From contig JBDIVL010000002.1 of the NCBI GenBank assembly GCA_039794405.1, positions 62,001 to 126,000 of the forward strand: DNA of 64,000 nucleotides. Reading direction: 5' to 3'. The position numbers and the translations under genes are program-made. Numbering within the stretch: the first letter of the stretch is position 1; the number at the start of each line of letters is the position of its first letter. The notes under the pieces were generated by a model that had not been told where the DNA came from, did no database searches, and saw nothing but the letters and a program-made list of their open reading frames with translations. The stretch comes from JBDIVL01 sp039794405 (GTDB lineage: Bacteria; Planctomycetota; Brocadiia; Brocadiales; Brocadiaceae). Positions 55,948-63,917 of the stretch are shown one piece after another.

Positions 55948-57225
55948 ATGATAAATTTAGAAATTCTTAGTTATGCAACAAAAATGACTGTATTGAAAAA
56001 ATTACTTTTTTCCACCGCTATCTTTTTTATATCGTTTTTCACTACCACGATACTTTTTGCCCAATTACCCACGTTTCTTATCCCTCCTACGGAATTCAGG
56101 GCATTTGATACTCCTAATGACGCCGGAGAAACAGTGTCATTGACCTGGTCGGCATCTCCCAGCGATGCATCAGATGTCTTCTATGTGATTTATATTGATA
56201 AAGATAAAAATGGCACCTTTGAGAAGGAGGCTGTCCGTATAAAGTCAAACACCAGCTACCGAACAAGTGTTCCTGAAATCTACGGTTATAAAAACGAAAA
56301 CGGTAAATATCACTACATCCAAATCAATCCAAGGAAGATTTTCAATGGAGAAAAGATTGACAAGAAACAAATCTACCACTTTAAATTGGCAATGGTTGCT
56401 GGGAATAATGAAATGACCCTGGATACAATAGCCTCAGCATCTGCTTATGGTAACTGGATACACGCAAAAAAGATCAACAATTTCGTAATTATGGTTATGC
56501 TCTCAGGCATCATTTTCTATTTTATTATACATGCACGAAGAAATCCTAATATGTTTTTAAGAAAAATAGGCGGACTCGATGCAGTAGATGATGCGCTGGG
56601 CCGTGCTACAGAAATGGGGAAACCAGTGCTTTTTGTTCATGGACTAACCGGCATGGGGAGCATTTCGACCATTGCAGCAACCAATATTCTCGGCAGGATT
56701 GCACGAAAGATAGCAGACTACGATGCCAATTTAAAAGTCGTCAATAATGATCCTATCGTCATGTCTGTAAGCCAAGAAGTAGTAAAGGAGTCCTATTTAG
56801 AAGCAGGACGCCCGGACGCTTATAATCCAGATAATGTATTTTTAGTGGCATCAGAACAATTTCCGTACGTAGCAGCCGTCAGTGGCATCATGACCCGGGA
56901 AAAGCCTGCTGCCAATTTTTTTGTTGGATATTTTTATGCTGAAGCATTGATTTTAGCTGAAACCGGTGCATCCACAGGAGCAATCCAAATCGCTGGCACC
57001 GATGCCTATACCCAATTACCTTTTTTTATTACCACCTGTGATTATACCCTGATTGGTGAGGAACTCTATGCGGCCAGCGCGTACCTATCAAGGGAACCCA
57101 TGCTTATGGGTACACTGAGGGCTCAGGATGTAGGGAAAGGACTCCTTATTATTGTATTACTACTGGGAACTTTATTGGCCAGTTTTGGATTTGAATATAT
57201 TACACATATCTTTGATGTCTTTTGA
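55948..57225 (+). CDS. DUF6754-like membrane protein with extracytoplasmic domain
   Basis: This 425-residue protein has a signal-like first segment (LLFSTAIFFISFFTTTILFA, ~19-38), a fibronectin-III-like beta domain (~45-150, FRAFDTPNDAGETVSLTWSA), a TM (~172-192), a cytoplasmic alpha/beta domain (~205-395, GRATEMGKPVLFVHGLTGMG) and a C-terminal TM (~398-418). I recall this architecture as DUF6754, of unknown function. A second possible start is ATG 55984, directly before the signal segment. Its stop overlaps the first possible start of the HEPN gene. It is one of the membrane subunits of the cluster. Confidence 0.75.
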   Translation: MINLEILSYATKMTVLKKLLFSTAIFFISFFTTTILFAQLPTFLIPPTEFRAFDTPNDAGETVSLTWSASPSDASDVFYVIYIDKDKNGTFEKEAVRIKSNTSYRTSVPEIYGYKNENGKYHYIQINPRKIFNGEKIDKKQIYHFKLAMVAGNNEMTLDTIASASAYGNWIHAKKINNFVIMVMLSGIIFYFIIHARRNPNMFLRKIGGLDAVDDALGRATEMGKPVLFVHGLTGMGSISTIAATNILGRIARKIADYDANLKVVNNDPIVMSVSQEVVKESYLEAGRPDAYNPDNVFLVASEQFPYVAAVSGIMTREKPAANFFVGYFYAEALILAETGASTGAIQIAGTDAYTQLPFFITTCDYTLIGEELYAASAYLSREPMLMGTLRAQDVGKGLLIIVLLLGTLLASFGFEYITHIFDVF

Positions 57226-57239
57226 AAAAGGTGTGCGGA

Positions 57240-57632
57240 ATGCCCGAAAGAAGTCATGATTGGATGAAACAAGCCCAGAGGGATTTAGAAAGTGCCAAAA
57301 CCCAAATGAAAAGCGGGTTCTTTGAATGGGCCTGTTTTATTGCCCAACAAGGGGCAGAAAAAGCAGCTAAAGCAGTGTATCAGAAGATCGGGGGAGAAGC
57401 ATGGGGACACTCAGTCAATGATTTACTGAAAGGTCTTCGTGAAAAGTTAGATGTCCCTTTGGAATTCGTTGATGCTGCTAAATACCTGGATAAATTCTAT
57501 ATTCCGGCAAGGTATCCAAACGGTTGGGTTTCCGGTACACCTTCTGATTATATATCTATGGAGGATGCACAAAGTGCCGTCAGTAATTCAGAAAAAATCA
57601 TACAATTCTGTCAAGGTATTTTGGCTAAATAA
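57240..57632 (+). CDS. HEPN-domain protein
   Basis: This 130-residue all-helical protein starts MPERSHDWMKQAQRDLESAK, with the classic HEPN helix pair WACFIAQQGAEKAAKAVY, GHSVNDLL and a C-terminal helix after YIPARYPNG. ATG 57240 follows AAAGGTG; upstream in-frame TTG and GTG codons at 57222 and 57231 would overlap the preceding gene. HEPN/MNT pairs are a known toxin-antitoxin class whose toxin uses an R-x4-6-H ribonuclease motif. I cannot find that motif here, so nuclease activity is doubtful. It is followed immediately by the nucleotidyltransferase gene. Confidence 0.85.
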   Translation: MPERSHDWMKQAQRDLESAKTQMKSGFFEWACFIAQQGAEKAAKAVYQKIGGEAWGHSVNDLLKGLREKLDVPLEFVDAAKYLDKFYIPARYPNGWVSGTPSDYISMEDAQSAVSNSEKIIQFCQGILAK

Positions 57633-57954
57633 AAAACTGTTACAATCGAATATCATTAAAGCTGTAAATAATTTAGTTCATAATCAACGAGTAGTAAAAC
57701 AAGTAATACTCTTTGGCTCTATTGCAGAAGATCGTGGTATTCCCTCAAGTGATGTAGACATTCTTATTATAGTAAGTGAATCTCAACAAAAATTTCTTGA
57801 TCGAGCCGTATATTTTAAAAAATTTTTTGAAGATATCGGTTTAGGCGTAGATTTATTTGTCTATACCGAAGAAGAAGTAAAGAAAAATACCATTCCTTTA
57901 GTAAATACTGCTTTTAAGAAGGGAAAAATTTTATTTAAACGAGAATCTCTATGA
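57565..57954 (+). CDS. Minimal nucleotidyltransferase (MNT), partner of the HEPN protein
   Basis: This short nucleotidyltransferase-fold protein has ILFGSIAEDRGIPSSDVDIL, the G-S and D-x-D motif that binds metal and nucleotide, and a third acidic residue in LGVDLFVY. The start is uncertain: ATG 57565 (129 residues, overlapping the HEPN gene by 68 bases) is the only in-frame ATG close to the fold; the domain itself begins near 57633. In known HEPN/MNT pairs the MNT protein neutralises HEPN by adding AMP. Its stop codon overlaps the next gene's start in ATGA, so translation of the pair is coupled to the membrane-protein gene. Confidence 0.8.
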   Translation: MHKVPSVIQKKSYNSVKVFWLNKKLLQSNIIKAVNNLVHNQRVVKQVILFGSIAEDRGIPSSDVDILIIVSESQQKFLDRAVYFKKFFEDIGLGVDLFVYTEEEVKKNTIPLVNTAFKKGKILFKRESL

Positions 57955-58604
57955 ATTTTCTTAAACGCACCGTTCCACTCATTATTGCATTCGTTATGGG
58001 CGTACTCATGGCCATGCAATACTATGTCCCACATAAACTGTCACAGGATTTACTGGAGGTAGTAACCAGATGGGACAGGATTATAGCGGGTTTTGCCGTA
58101 TTTATTGGGGCATACAGCCTATTCCATCTCCACTGGACAAGGATTAAAAGAAAAGTAGAAGGATGGGGATATAGCGTTTTTGTTTACTTCGGGGCAATCA
58201 TTACATTGATTTTTGGCCTGATAAACGGAGGGAAATTTTTCTGGAATGACAAGCAAGACGGTACCATGTTTGATTGGTTTTATTACTACATACAGGTACC
58301 TGCCGGGGCTACAATATTTTCTATCCTGGCCTTCTTTATTGCTTCCGCGGCTTACCGGACCTTTCGTGCACGTACGAGAGAATCGACGGTATTACTGGTT
58401 GCGGCTGTTATTGTCATGCTAGGAAGGGTCCCTATTGGAAACTATATTTCACAATATATCCCCGCGATTGCTGATTGGATTATGGCAGTCCCGAATCTTG
58501 CAGCCAAACGGGGTATCCTTTTGGGGGTTAGTCTGGGGGCAATAGCAACATCTCTAAAAATTATTTTGGGTATCGAACGGTCTTATCTGGGCGGAGGTGA
58601 GTGA
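57951..58604 (+). CDS. Multi-pass membrane protein of the DUF6754 cluster
   Basis: This 217-residue protein has about six hydrophobic segments (for example VPLIIAFVMGVLMAMQYYV, IIAGFAVFIGAYSLFHL, VYFGAIITLIFGLINGGKFF, STVLLVAAVIVMLGRVPIG). It starts in ATGA overlap with the nucleotidyltransferase gene. A polar loop with FFWNDKQDGTMFDWFYYY lies between TM3 and TM4. No known family is recognised. Its stop overlaps the next start (TGATG), so the last three genes are translationally coupled. Confidence 0.8.
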   Translation: MNFLKRTVPLIIAFVMGVLMAMQYYVPHKLSQDLLEVVTRWDRIIAGFAVFIGAYSLFHLHWTRIKRKVEGWGYSVFVYFGAIITLIFGLINGGKFFWNDKQDGTMFDWFYYYIQVPAGATIFSILAFFIASAAYRTFRARTRESTVLLVAAVIVMLGRVPIGNYISQYIPAIADWIMAVPNLAAKRGILLGVSLGAIATSLKIILGIERSYLGGGE

Positions 58605-59419
58605 TGGAAAGATTTTTACGGATAGACCGCCGCATTATCTTCGCAATTATCACCGTGGCAGTTATTGTTTCCCTTATCCTCCAATTTGAGTTGCCAATAC
58701 CTGCTTCAGAACCGGTTGAGGGAGTTTATAAAAAAGTTGAATCTTTACCTAAAGGCTCCCATATTATGATTTCCTTTGATTACGACCCCTCATCAAAGGA
58801 AGAATTACAACCTATGGCAATCGCCTTCCTCCACCATTGCTTTAGCAGGGATTTAAAGGTAATTGGCATGACGCACTATCCGGGTGCTCCTGGTCTGGCG
58901 GAACAGGCAATGACCACGGTAGCCGACCAATATCAAAAAAAATACGGCGAAGATTATACCTTCTTAGGCTATAAGCCCGGGTCTGCTTCACTCATTATTA
59001 ACATGGGAGAAAATCTTTATTCCGCCTTTCCAAAAGATTTTTACGGACATGATACGGCAACGTTACCTGCCTTACAGGGAGTTGATTCGCTCAGGAATAT
59101 TGACTTCCTGTTTGATCTGGCAGCAGGAACAACAATAGAAATGTGGATCGTATACGGAAAAGAAAAATATAAATTTGCACTTGGGGCAGGGTGTACGGCA
59201 GTAATGGGTCCCGATATGTACCCTTTCCTTCAGTCAAAACAACTTAACGGTTTACTTGGCGGACTTAAGGGAGCTGCAGAGTATGAGGCATTAGTCAAAA
59301 AAAAGGCAAATGCCGTGAGTGGGATGCGTCCCCAAAGCGTAGTACACGTAATTATTATTCTCTTTGTCATATTTGGCAATGGAGTTTACTTTGCATCGAA
59401 AAGGATAGGACATGCGTAA
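58604..59419 (+). CDS. Bitopic protein with large soluble domain, DUF6754 cluster
   Basis: This 271-residue protein has an N-terminal TM (IIFAIITVAVIVSLILQF, ~11-28), an alpha/beta domain of ~210 residues (SHIMISFDYDPSSKEELQPM, VIGMTHYPGAPGLAEQA, YTFLGYKPGSASLIINMG) and a C-terminal TM (VVHVIIILFVIFGNGVYFA). ATG 58604 follows GGAGGTGAGTG. I recognise no enzyme motif. With both ends in the membrane, the soluble domain is on one face only; which side is not clear. Confidence 0.8.
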   Translation: MERFLRIDRRIIFAIITVAVIVSLILQFELPIPASEPVEGVYKKVESLPKGSHIMISFDYDPSSKEELQPMAIAFLHHCFSRDLKVIGMTHYPGAPGLAEQAMTTVADQYQKKYGEDYTFLGYKPGSASLIINMGENLYSAFPKDFYGHDTATLPALQGVDSLRNIDFLFDLAAGTTIEMWIVYGKEKYKFALGAGCTAVMGPDMYPFLQSKQLNGLLGGLKGAAEYEALVKKKANAVSGMRPQSVVHVIIILFVIFGNGVYFASKRIGHA

Positions 59420-60161
59420 GGATACCGATTTTTTCATTCTGGCCGGCTCTATTGGGTTGTTCGTCTGCATCAATATCTTTTTGATGGCATCAGGAAAATT
59501 ACCGTTTTCTTCCAACGGTTTTGGAATTATTCTGGGTGCGGGACTTACCCTTGCCATTTACAGCTTCCTTTATAAAGACAATCCCGCCTTTAAAATTGCA
59601 GAAAATCTTTATGTTGGAGTATCCCTGGGCTATACCATTATTATCACCTGGTTCAATTTCTTAAAGCCTGACCTCTACGACCCGCTTATTGTACCGATCT
59701 TTTCAAGAGCCGCAGCAAAGGCTCCTCAGTATGCATTAATCATCCCTTCCCTGTTAGGTATTTTTATGCTCCTGCGGTTTTCGGCAAAACTGTCCTGGCT
59801 AAGCCGATGGACATTTGCATTTGTGGTAGGCCTTGGGGCAGGAGTCAGCATCCCCAGGGTTATTTCAGCATTCATTTTAGAACAAATAAAGCCCTCTCTG
59901 CATCCGGTCTTTTCCGGTGGAGAAACTATACTTTCCAGCATTAACACACTCCTGATCTTATTGGGGGTTACCTCTGTTCTCATTTACTTTATCTTTTCTG
60001 TTGAACATACCGGAACAATTGGAAAGATATCAAAGATCGGCATATGGTTTCTCATGATTTCCTTTGGGGCATCCTTCGGGTATACCGTAATGGGCAGGCT
60101 GTCACTCCTTATCGGCCGGATTCAGTTCTTGCTGAGGGATTGGCTGGGTATTTTGCAATAA
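59412..60161 (+). CDS. Multi-pass membrane protein, last gene of the DUF6754 cluster
   Basis: This 249-residue hydrophobic protein has about eight segments, including FFILAGSIGLFVCINIFLMA, IILGAGLTLAIYSFLY, YALIIPSLLGIFMLL and TLLILLGVTSVLIYFIF. It starts within the preceding gene (ATG 59412) and is therefore coupled to it. Glycine-rich patches (FVVGLGAGVSIPRV, FGASFGYTVMGRL) recall transporter or channel helices, but no family is recognised. Confidence 0.8.
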   Translation: MRKDTDFFILAGSIGLFVCINIFLMASGKLPFSSNGFGIILGAGLTLAIYSFLYKDNPAFKIAENLYVGVSLGYTIIITWFNFLKPDLYDPLIVPIFSRAAAKAPQYALIIPSLLGIFMLLRFSAKLSWLSRWTFAFVVGLGAGVSIPRVISAFILEQIKPSLHPVFSGGETILSSINTLLILLGVTSVLIYFIFSVEHTGTIGKISKIGIWFLMISFGASFGYTVMGRLSLLIGRIQFLLRDWLGILQ

Positions 60162-60633
60162 TATAATTCGTTTATATTGAAACGGTGTGTATTGGTAGAT
60201 ATACAGTTATATTAACTAAGAATTTATCCGTGAAAAACAGGGCATTATGGTTTGCCGGTACGAGGGGGTTATGGAGATAAATTCACCTGTAAGCAGTAGG
60301 ACTTCCTACAGAGACCTTGCATGGCTTTGAAGGAGATGCAGATGTCCTGTGCATAGTAGCCAAGAATGTCGTCCTTTACCAGTTTGAACACTCACCCCCT
60401 GGTCTGCCACGACTTTATCTGCGGAAGCGAGGATACATGAGATGAGTGCAGTTTGATGTAATCCTGAAGACTCCCCTTTCTCCAGAGATCGCTCAGACGC
60501 AAAACACCCCCTCAGGTGTTGAAAAAGGATATAAATACATTAGGAATGAATATCTTTCGACGTTCAATTGCAATGAAAATATAAACCTCACAAATATGGA
60601 ATCAAACCCATCAGGCCGGAACGTATTTTCTGA
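60162..60633. other. Convergent intergenic region
   Basis: About 470 bases separate the last cluster gene from the minus-strand hotdog gene. No ORF, hairpin or repeat stands out. Confidence 0.4.
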
Positions 60634-61608
60634 TTAGGTAGGCGCTATAAACTCTTGTTCTGGTGGATTGGTATTGATCAGCTTATTAACGGCATCCATA
60701 ACAGGTTCAGAAGAAGTATGGAATTTAGCGATGGGGTTCACAATCGCAAGGCCACGATAATACGTAACAAGTCCTTCTGCAATTTCTGTCATGACCTTAT
60801 TAAAGGTGCTTCGCTTTTTTGCCCTTGCAAGTTTCACTTCAGGGCCCTTATCACCGGTAATAGGAATTCTTTCATAACTGCCAAAATCCATTCTCAATAT
60901 ATTGATCATACCGCCCTGCCCCGATAATTGGTTTACAATTTCTCCTGAAGGCAATGAGGCAATGTATGCGAGAGGATACGTGTAATCCTTGTACCCCTCT
61001 TTCTGCACATAAAAATCACTTTGAATACCCAAGCTATCAAAATATGCCTGGACACGTTCAAAACACTCTTTATTTACCATAGACTCATCAACTTCTTTAA
61101 CCTGCTTATTGGCTTTTCTCAATCTTCCCAATATGATGGTAGTAGCAATTGCGTTATCTTGTTGATAAGTTTTTACTTCTATTTGAATATAGTCTCCGCT
61201 TACGAATTGCCATAAAAAGAGATTGCATGTTCTCTCACCATAATAAGCAGAACCAGTGAATTTTATATTCACGGAGGATATTTCCAATTCTGAGACGAGA
61301 ACCTCTAGCGGAAGGATGATCTTGGAGACGGTCATTGCACCGGGAACGATATTTCCCTTTCTGTGGATAACATTATTATCATTGGTTACATCAACGAAGC
61401 GCTCACCGTTTTGCTTAGAGACTCTATATTCGTGCTTAATCAAAAATTTGTCCCATACAGATAACCGACGCTCATCACCGTCATTCTGAAGCACTAAACC
61501 CGGACGAGACGTTCTTGCCTTTGCATCTCTAAAGCATATTTTATCGGTCAAGAATCCTTCCAGCCGTCTCAAAGGGATTGAAAATATGGGAAACTGTGGT
61601 CTACTCAT
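60634..61608 (-). CDS. MaoC-like hotdog-fold protein
   Basis: This is a 324-residue protein. NDNNVIHRKGNIVPGAMTVS (~77-96) matches the (R)-enoyl-CoA hydratase 2 / MaoC signature D-x-N-x2-H, with the catalytic Asp and His both in place. The remaining N-terminal half reads as hotdog strands. The C-terminal half (~180-324) is diverged and may be a second, inactive hotdog domain. The family hydrates or dehydrates acyl thioesters, so a lipid or acyl-modification role is likely, though no acyl-carrier gene lies beside it. Function is inferred only from the motif. Confidence 0.65.
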   Translation of the reverse strand: MSRPQFPIFSIPLRRLEGFLTDKICFRDAKARTSRPGLVLQNDGDERRLSVWDKFLIKHEYRVSKQNGERFVDVTNDNNVIHRKGNIVPGAMTVSKIILPLEVLVSELEISSVNIKFTGSAYYGERTCNLFLWQFVSGDYIQIEVKTYQQDNAIATTIILGRLRKANKQVKEVDESMVNKECFERVQAYFDSLGIQSDFYVQKEGYKDYTYPLAYIASLPSGEIVNQLSGQGGMINILRMDFGSYERIPITGDKGPEVKLARAKKRSTFNKVMTEIAEGLVTYYRGLAIVNPIAKFHTSSEPVMDAVNKLINTNPPEQEFIAPT

Positions 61609-62032
61609 AAGAAATGGCGGTAAAAATTTTTATTCTTCTGAAATTTTTTAGATTCTATTACGAGAATCATTTTCTGTCAAGGACATAAAAAAATTTTTCA
61701 GCTTTGAACATATCGGCCTTGGCGGACTATTCACTAATTCGTTACGCATTGTTCATTTAGCGCAAAGATAAAGGTACAGAGGACTAACCTTACTGATTCA
61801 CCAATGGTACAGAATCGGAAATACACTCTTCAATATTCTGTGAAGTTATTGGTTCTATAACACATTTTTATTATTTGTCAACCCGGGACGACTACCTACA
61901 ACGTGGAAATTTATCTGGTAGACATGATAAGCATTCCCGCTTGCATACTATTCATGCCTTTGGAAACGTATTCCCCTCTCATAAGAACTTATCCTTACCC
62001 ACATCTTTGTGTCCCCATAGGAGACACACGAT

Positions 62033-62249
62033 AACAGGCAGGCATTTCATCACCTGTTCCATAAGTAATGAGAGAAAGTCCAGTAGGAACGATAGAAAAG
62101 AGAAGGTTATCCTGGTAAATACGTCTTTTATATACTTGTCTATCCTCTTTTTCAGAAAGAATACCGTTGCTAATACGCCGATCAGTCGTCCCCACGGAAC
62201 TTTCTTCATCGTTTTTCTTAGAAAACAGGCAATGAATTGCCTGCCTATT
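62033..62249. repeat. 217-bp element bounded by 26-bp inverted repeats
   Basis: AACAGGCAGGCATTTCATCA (62033 onward, 26 bp to 62058) and 62224-62249, whose complement begins AATAGGCAGGCAATTCATTG, match at 22 of 26 positions. The arms are themselves partly palindromic. The interior has no credible gene. It is MITE-like; no target duplication could be fixed by eye. Confidence 0.55.
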
Positions 62250-62334
62250 ACCCGTATAGCCCTTACGGGCTAAAGATGTGGATAAAAGCATAAGAGAGGG
62301 GAACACAGCTTTAGCTCTTCCGCAAACCACCCAA

Positions 62335-62402
62335 CCTTCTTGTTCTCAAACTCTGTTTGGTATAACGAACTGATCAAGAAACAGAGTTTAAGAACAAGAA
62401 GG
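62335..62402. repeat. 24-bp-arm hairpin
   Basis: Arms 62335-62358 (CCTTCTTGTTCTCAAACTCT and 4 more bases) and 62379-62402 are complementary at 23 of 24 positions around a 20-nt loop. It lies 212 bp before the GlmU-like gene and could terminate or stabilise a transcript, or be a mobile-element relic. Confidence 0.7.
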
Positions 62403-62614
62403 AGATAGAACAGTATATCATGCTACAGCTATACAACTTACGACAAATATCAGCAAACTTACTTAAATAAAATGAGAATTTCCGTACAATAAATTTACCA
62501 TTTAAAGGAAAAATACTAAGTCTGCAGACGCACACTTGACAAAGATCACAAGTCGAAGTATGCTAAAGACATTTGGCACATGATACGTTTCCATACCATG
62601 GAGAATATTTTACC

Positions 62615-63868
62615 ATGCAACATATCTGCATATTCGAAGATAGCCAAAATTCACAATTAATCCCGCTTACCTATGCTAAAGCTACCTTCGAACTCCGATG
62701 TGGATTATTTACTCCTCTGGAGAGGATAATAAGGCATTATCCCAATACAGCAATCACCCTCTTTTGTAGGGATTATTTAGCTGATGCACTACGGGAAAGT
62801 TATCCTTACCGTATTAATAATCTTCCAACAACAAACGACACGTATCTCTTTTTAAACGGCCGGATAATCTCTCCTGTCGTTATTCCTATAGAAGGCAAGG
62901 AAGAAATAGGAATTCAGGATAACACCCTTGTTTATGCCAGACTCAAGGGAGAAAATATTAAAAGGGTATCTTTTGAAACATTTTTAGCGAAAGAGTCGAT
63001 TGAATTATTAAAAAGTACTGTTCCTGTAGCTGAGGTACAAGTACCTGTCATCCATTATTTTTGGGATATCATTAAATACAATAGATCCAAAATAGAAAAG
63101 GACTTTACGCAGTTTATCAAAGAAGGATCCGTTTCTGGAAAATTATATGATGGTGTGCACCTCATAAATAAAGATCAAATATTTATCGGTAAAGATAGTC
63201 TGATTAAACCATGCTGCGTACTTGATGCTGAAAATGGGCCGATTTATATAGGTAATCATGTCACTCTAGCACCGAACACTACCATTGAAGGCCCTGCCTG
63301 TATCGGCAACTGTGCTGTAGTCCAACCCAATTCAAGGTTGCGTAGTGGTACAAATATTGGAGAGGTATGCAAGGTGGGAGGAGAGATCTCAAACACAATT
63401 TTTCACAGCTACAGCAACAAACAACATGATGGATTCCTTGGTGATTCTTACATCGGCTCATGGGCCAATATCGGGGCAAACACAGTAAACAGCAACTTAC
63501 TCAATACGTATGGAAATGTAAGAGTTGCATTTGAGGGAAATATCCTAAACACAAATCATATGTTCCTTGGTATGGCAATGGGAGATCATACAAAAACGGC
63601 CATTAATACAGTAATCATGACAGGTAGTATATTTGGTTTCGCTTGTAACATTATCACCACTGCTTATCCTCCAAAGTATCTTCCATCTTTTACCTGGTAT
63701 TCAGATAATGGTATGAACACCTATACCTTGAATAAGGCTTTAAACGTAGCAAAGATTGTAATGAAGAGGCGGGATAAAGAAATGAGCCGGGCAGAAGAAC
63801 AACTCTTTCGGTTGGTGTTTCAGCTTACAGAAAAAGAGAGAACTTCATACCACCCGGCACAAGAATAA
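62615..63868 (+). CDS. GlmU-like sugar nucleotidyltransferase/acyltransferase
   Basis: This 417-residue protein resembles the alternative GlmU family: an N-terminal nucleotidyltransferase-like domain (PLTYAKATFELRCGLFTPLE, ~15-180) and a C-terminal left-handed beta-helix (~190-370) with hexapeptides such as IGNHVTLAPNTTIEGPACIG and IGSWANIGANTVNSN. GlmU enzymes acetylate glucosamine-1-phosphate and then couple UTP to give UDP-GlcNAc for the envelope. Start ATG 62615 follows GGAGAAT; the in-frame ATG 42 bases upstream lacks a site and the family start fits 62615. The usual GlmU N-terminal G-x-G-T-R-M motif is not obvious, so the substrate may differ. Confidence 0.85.
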   Translation: MQHICIFEDSQNSQLIPLTYAKATFELRCGLFTPLERIIRHYPNTAITLFCRDYLADALRESYPYRINNLPTTNDTYLFLNGRIISPVVIPIEGKEEIGIQDNTLVYARLKGENIKRVSFETFLAKESIELLKSTVPVAEVQVPVIHYFWDIIKYNRSKIEKDFTQFIKEGSVSGKLYDGVHLINKDQIFIGKDSLIKPCCVLDAENGPIYIGNHVTLAPNTTIEGPACIGNCAVVQPNSRLRSGTNIGEVCKVGGEISNTIFHSYSNKQHDGFLGDSYIGSWANIGANTVNSNLLNTYGNVRVAFEGNILNTNHMFLGMAMGDHTKTAINTVIMTGSIFGFACNIITTAYPPKYLPSFTWYSDNGMNTYTLNKALNVAKIVMKRRDKEMSRAEEQLFRLVFQLTEKERTSYHPAQE

Positions 63869-63917
63869 TCTAATCCGGACACGCCGGAAAAAACAAAATC
63901 CAATAGAGAAATATGGT

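Larger units (their letters stand above)
61609..62614. other. 1-kb gene-free region with inverted-repeat elements
   Basis: The region contains an inverted repeat pair (62033-62058 and 62224-62249) and a long hairpin (62335-62402). ORFs that read through it lack ribosome sites. ACCCGTATAGCCCTTACGGGC at 62250-62270 is a further small palindromic stretch. Confidence 0.45.

Noticed and set aside
57451..57564. Longer upstream extension of the nucleotidyltransferase frame.
   Set aside because: It would overlap the HEPN gene by over 180 bases and its sequence there is the shadow of the HEPN coding frame.
61979..62330. Two overlapping minus-strand ORFs before the GlmU-like gene.
   Set aside because: They run through the inverted-repeat element, overlap each other in different frames and have no convincing ribosome site.
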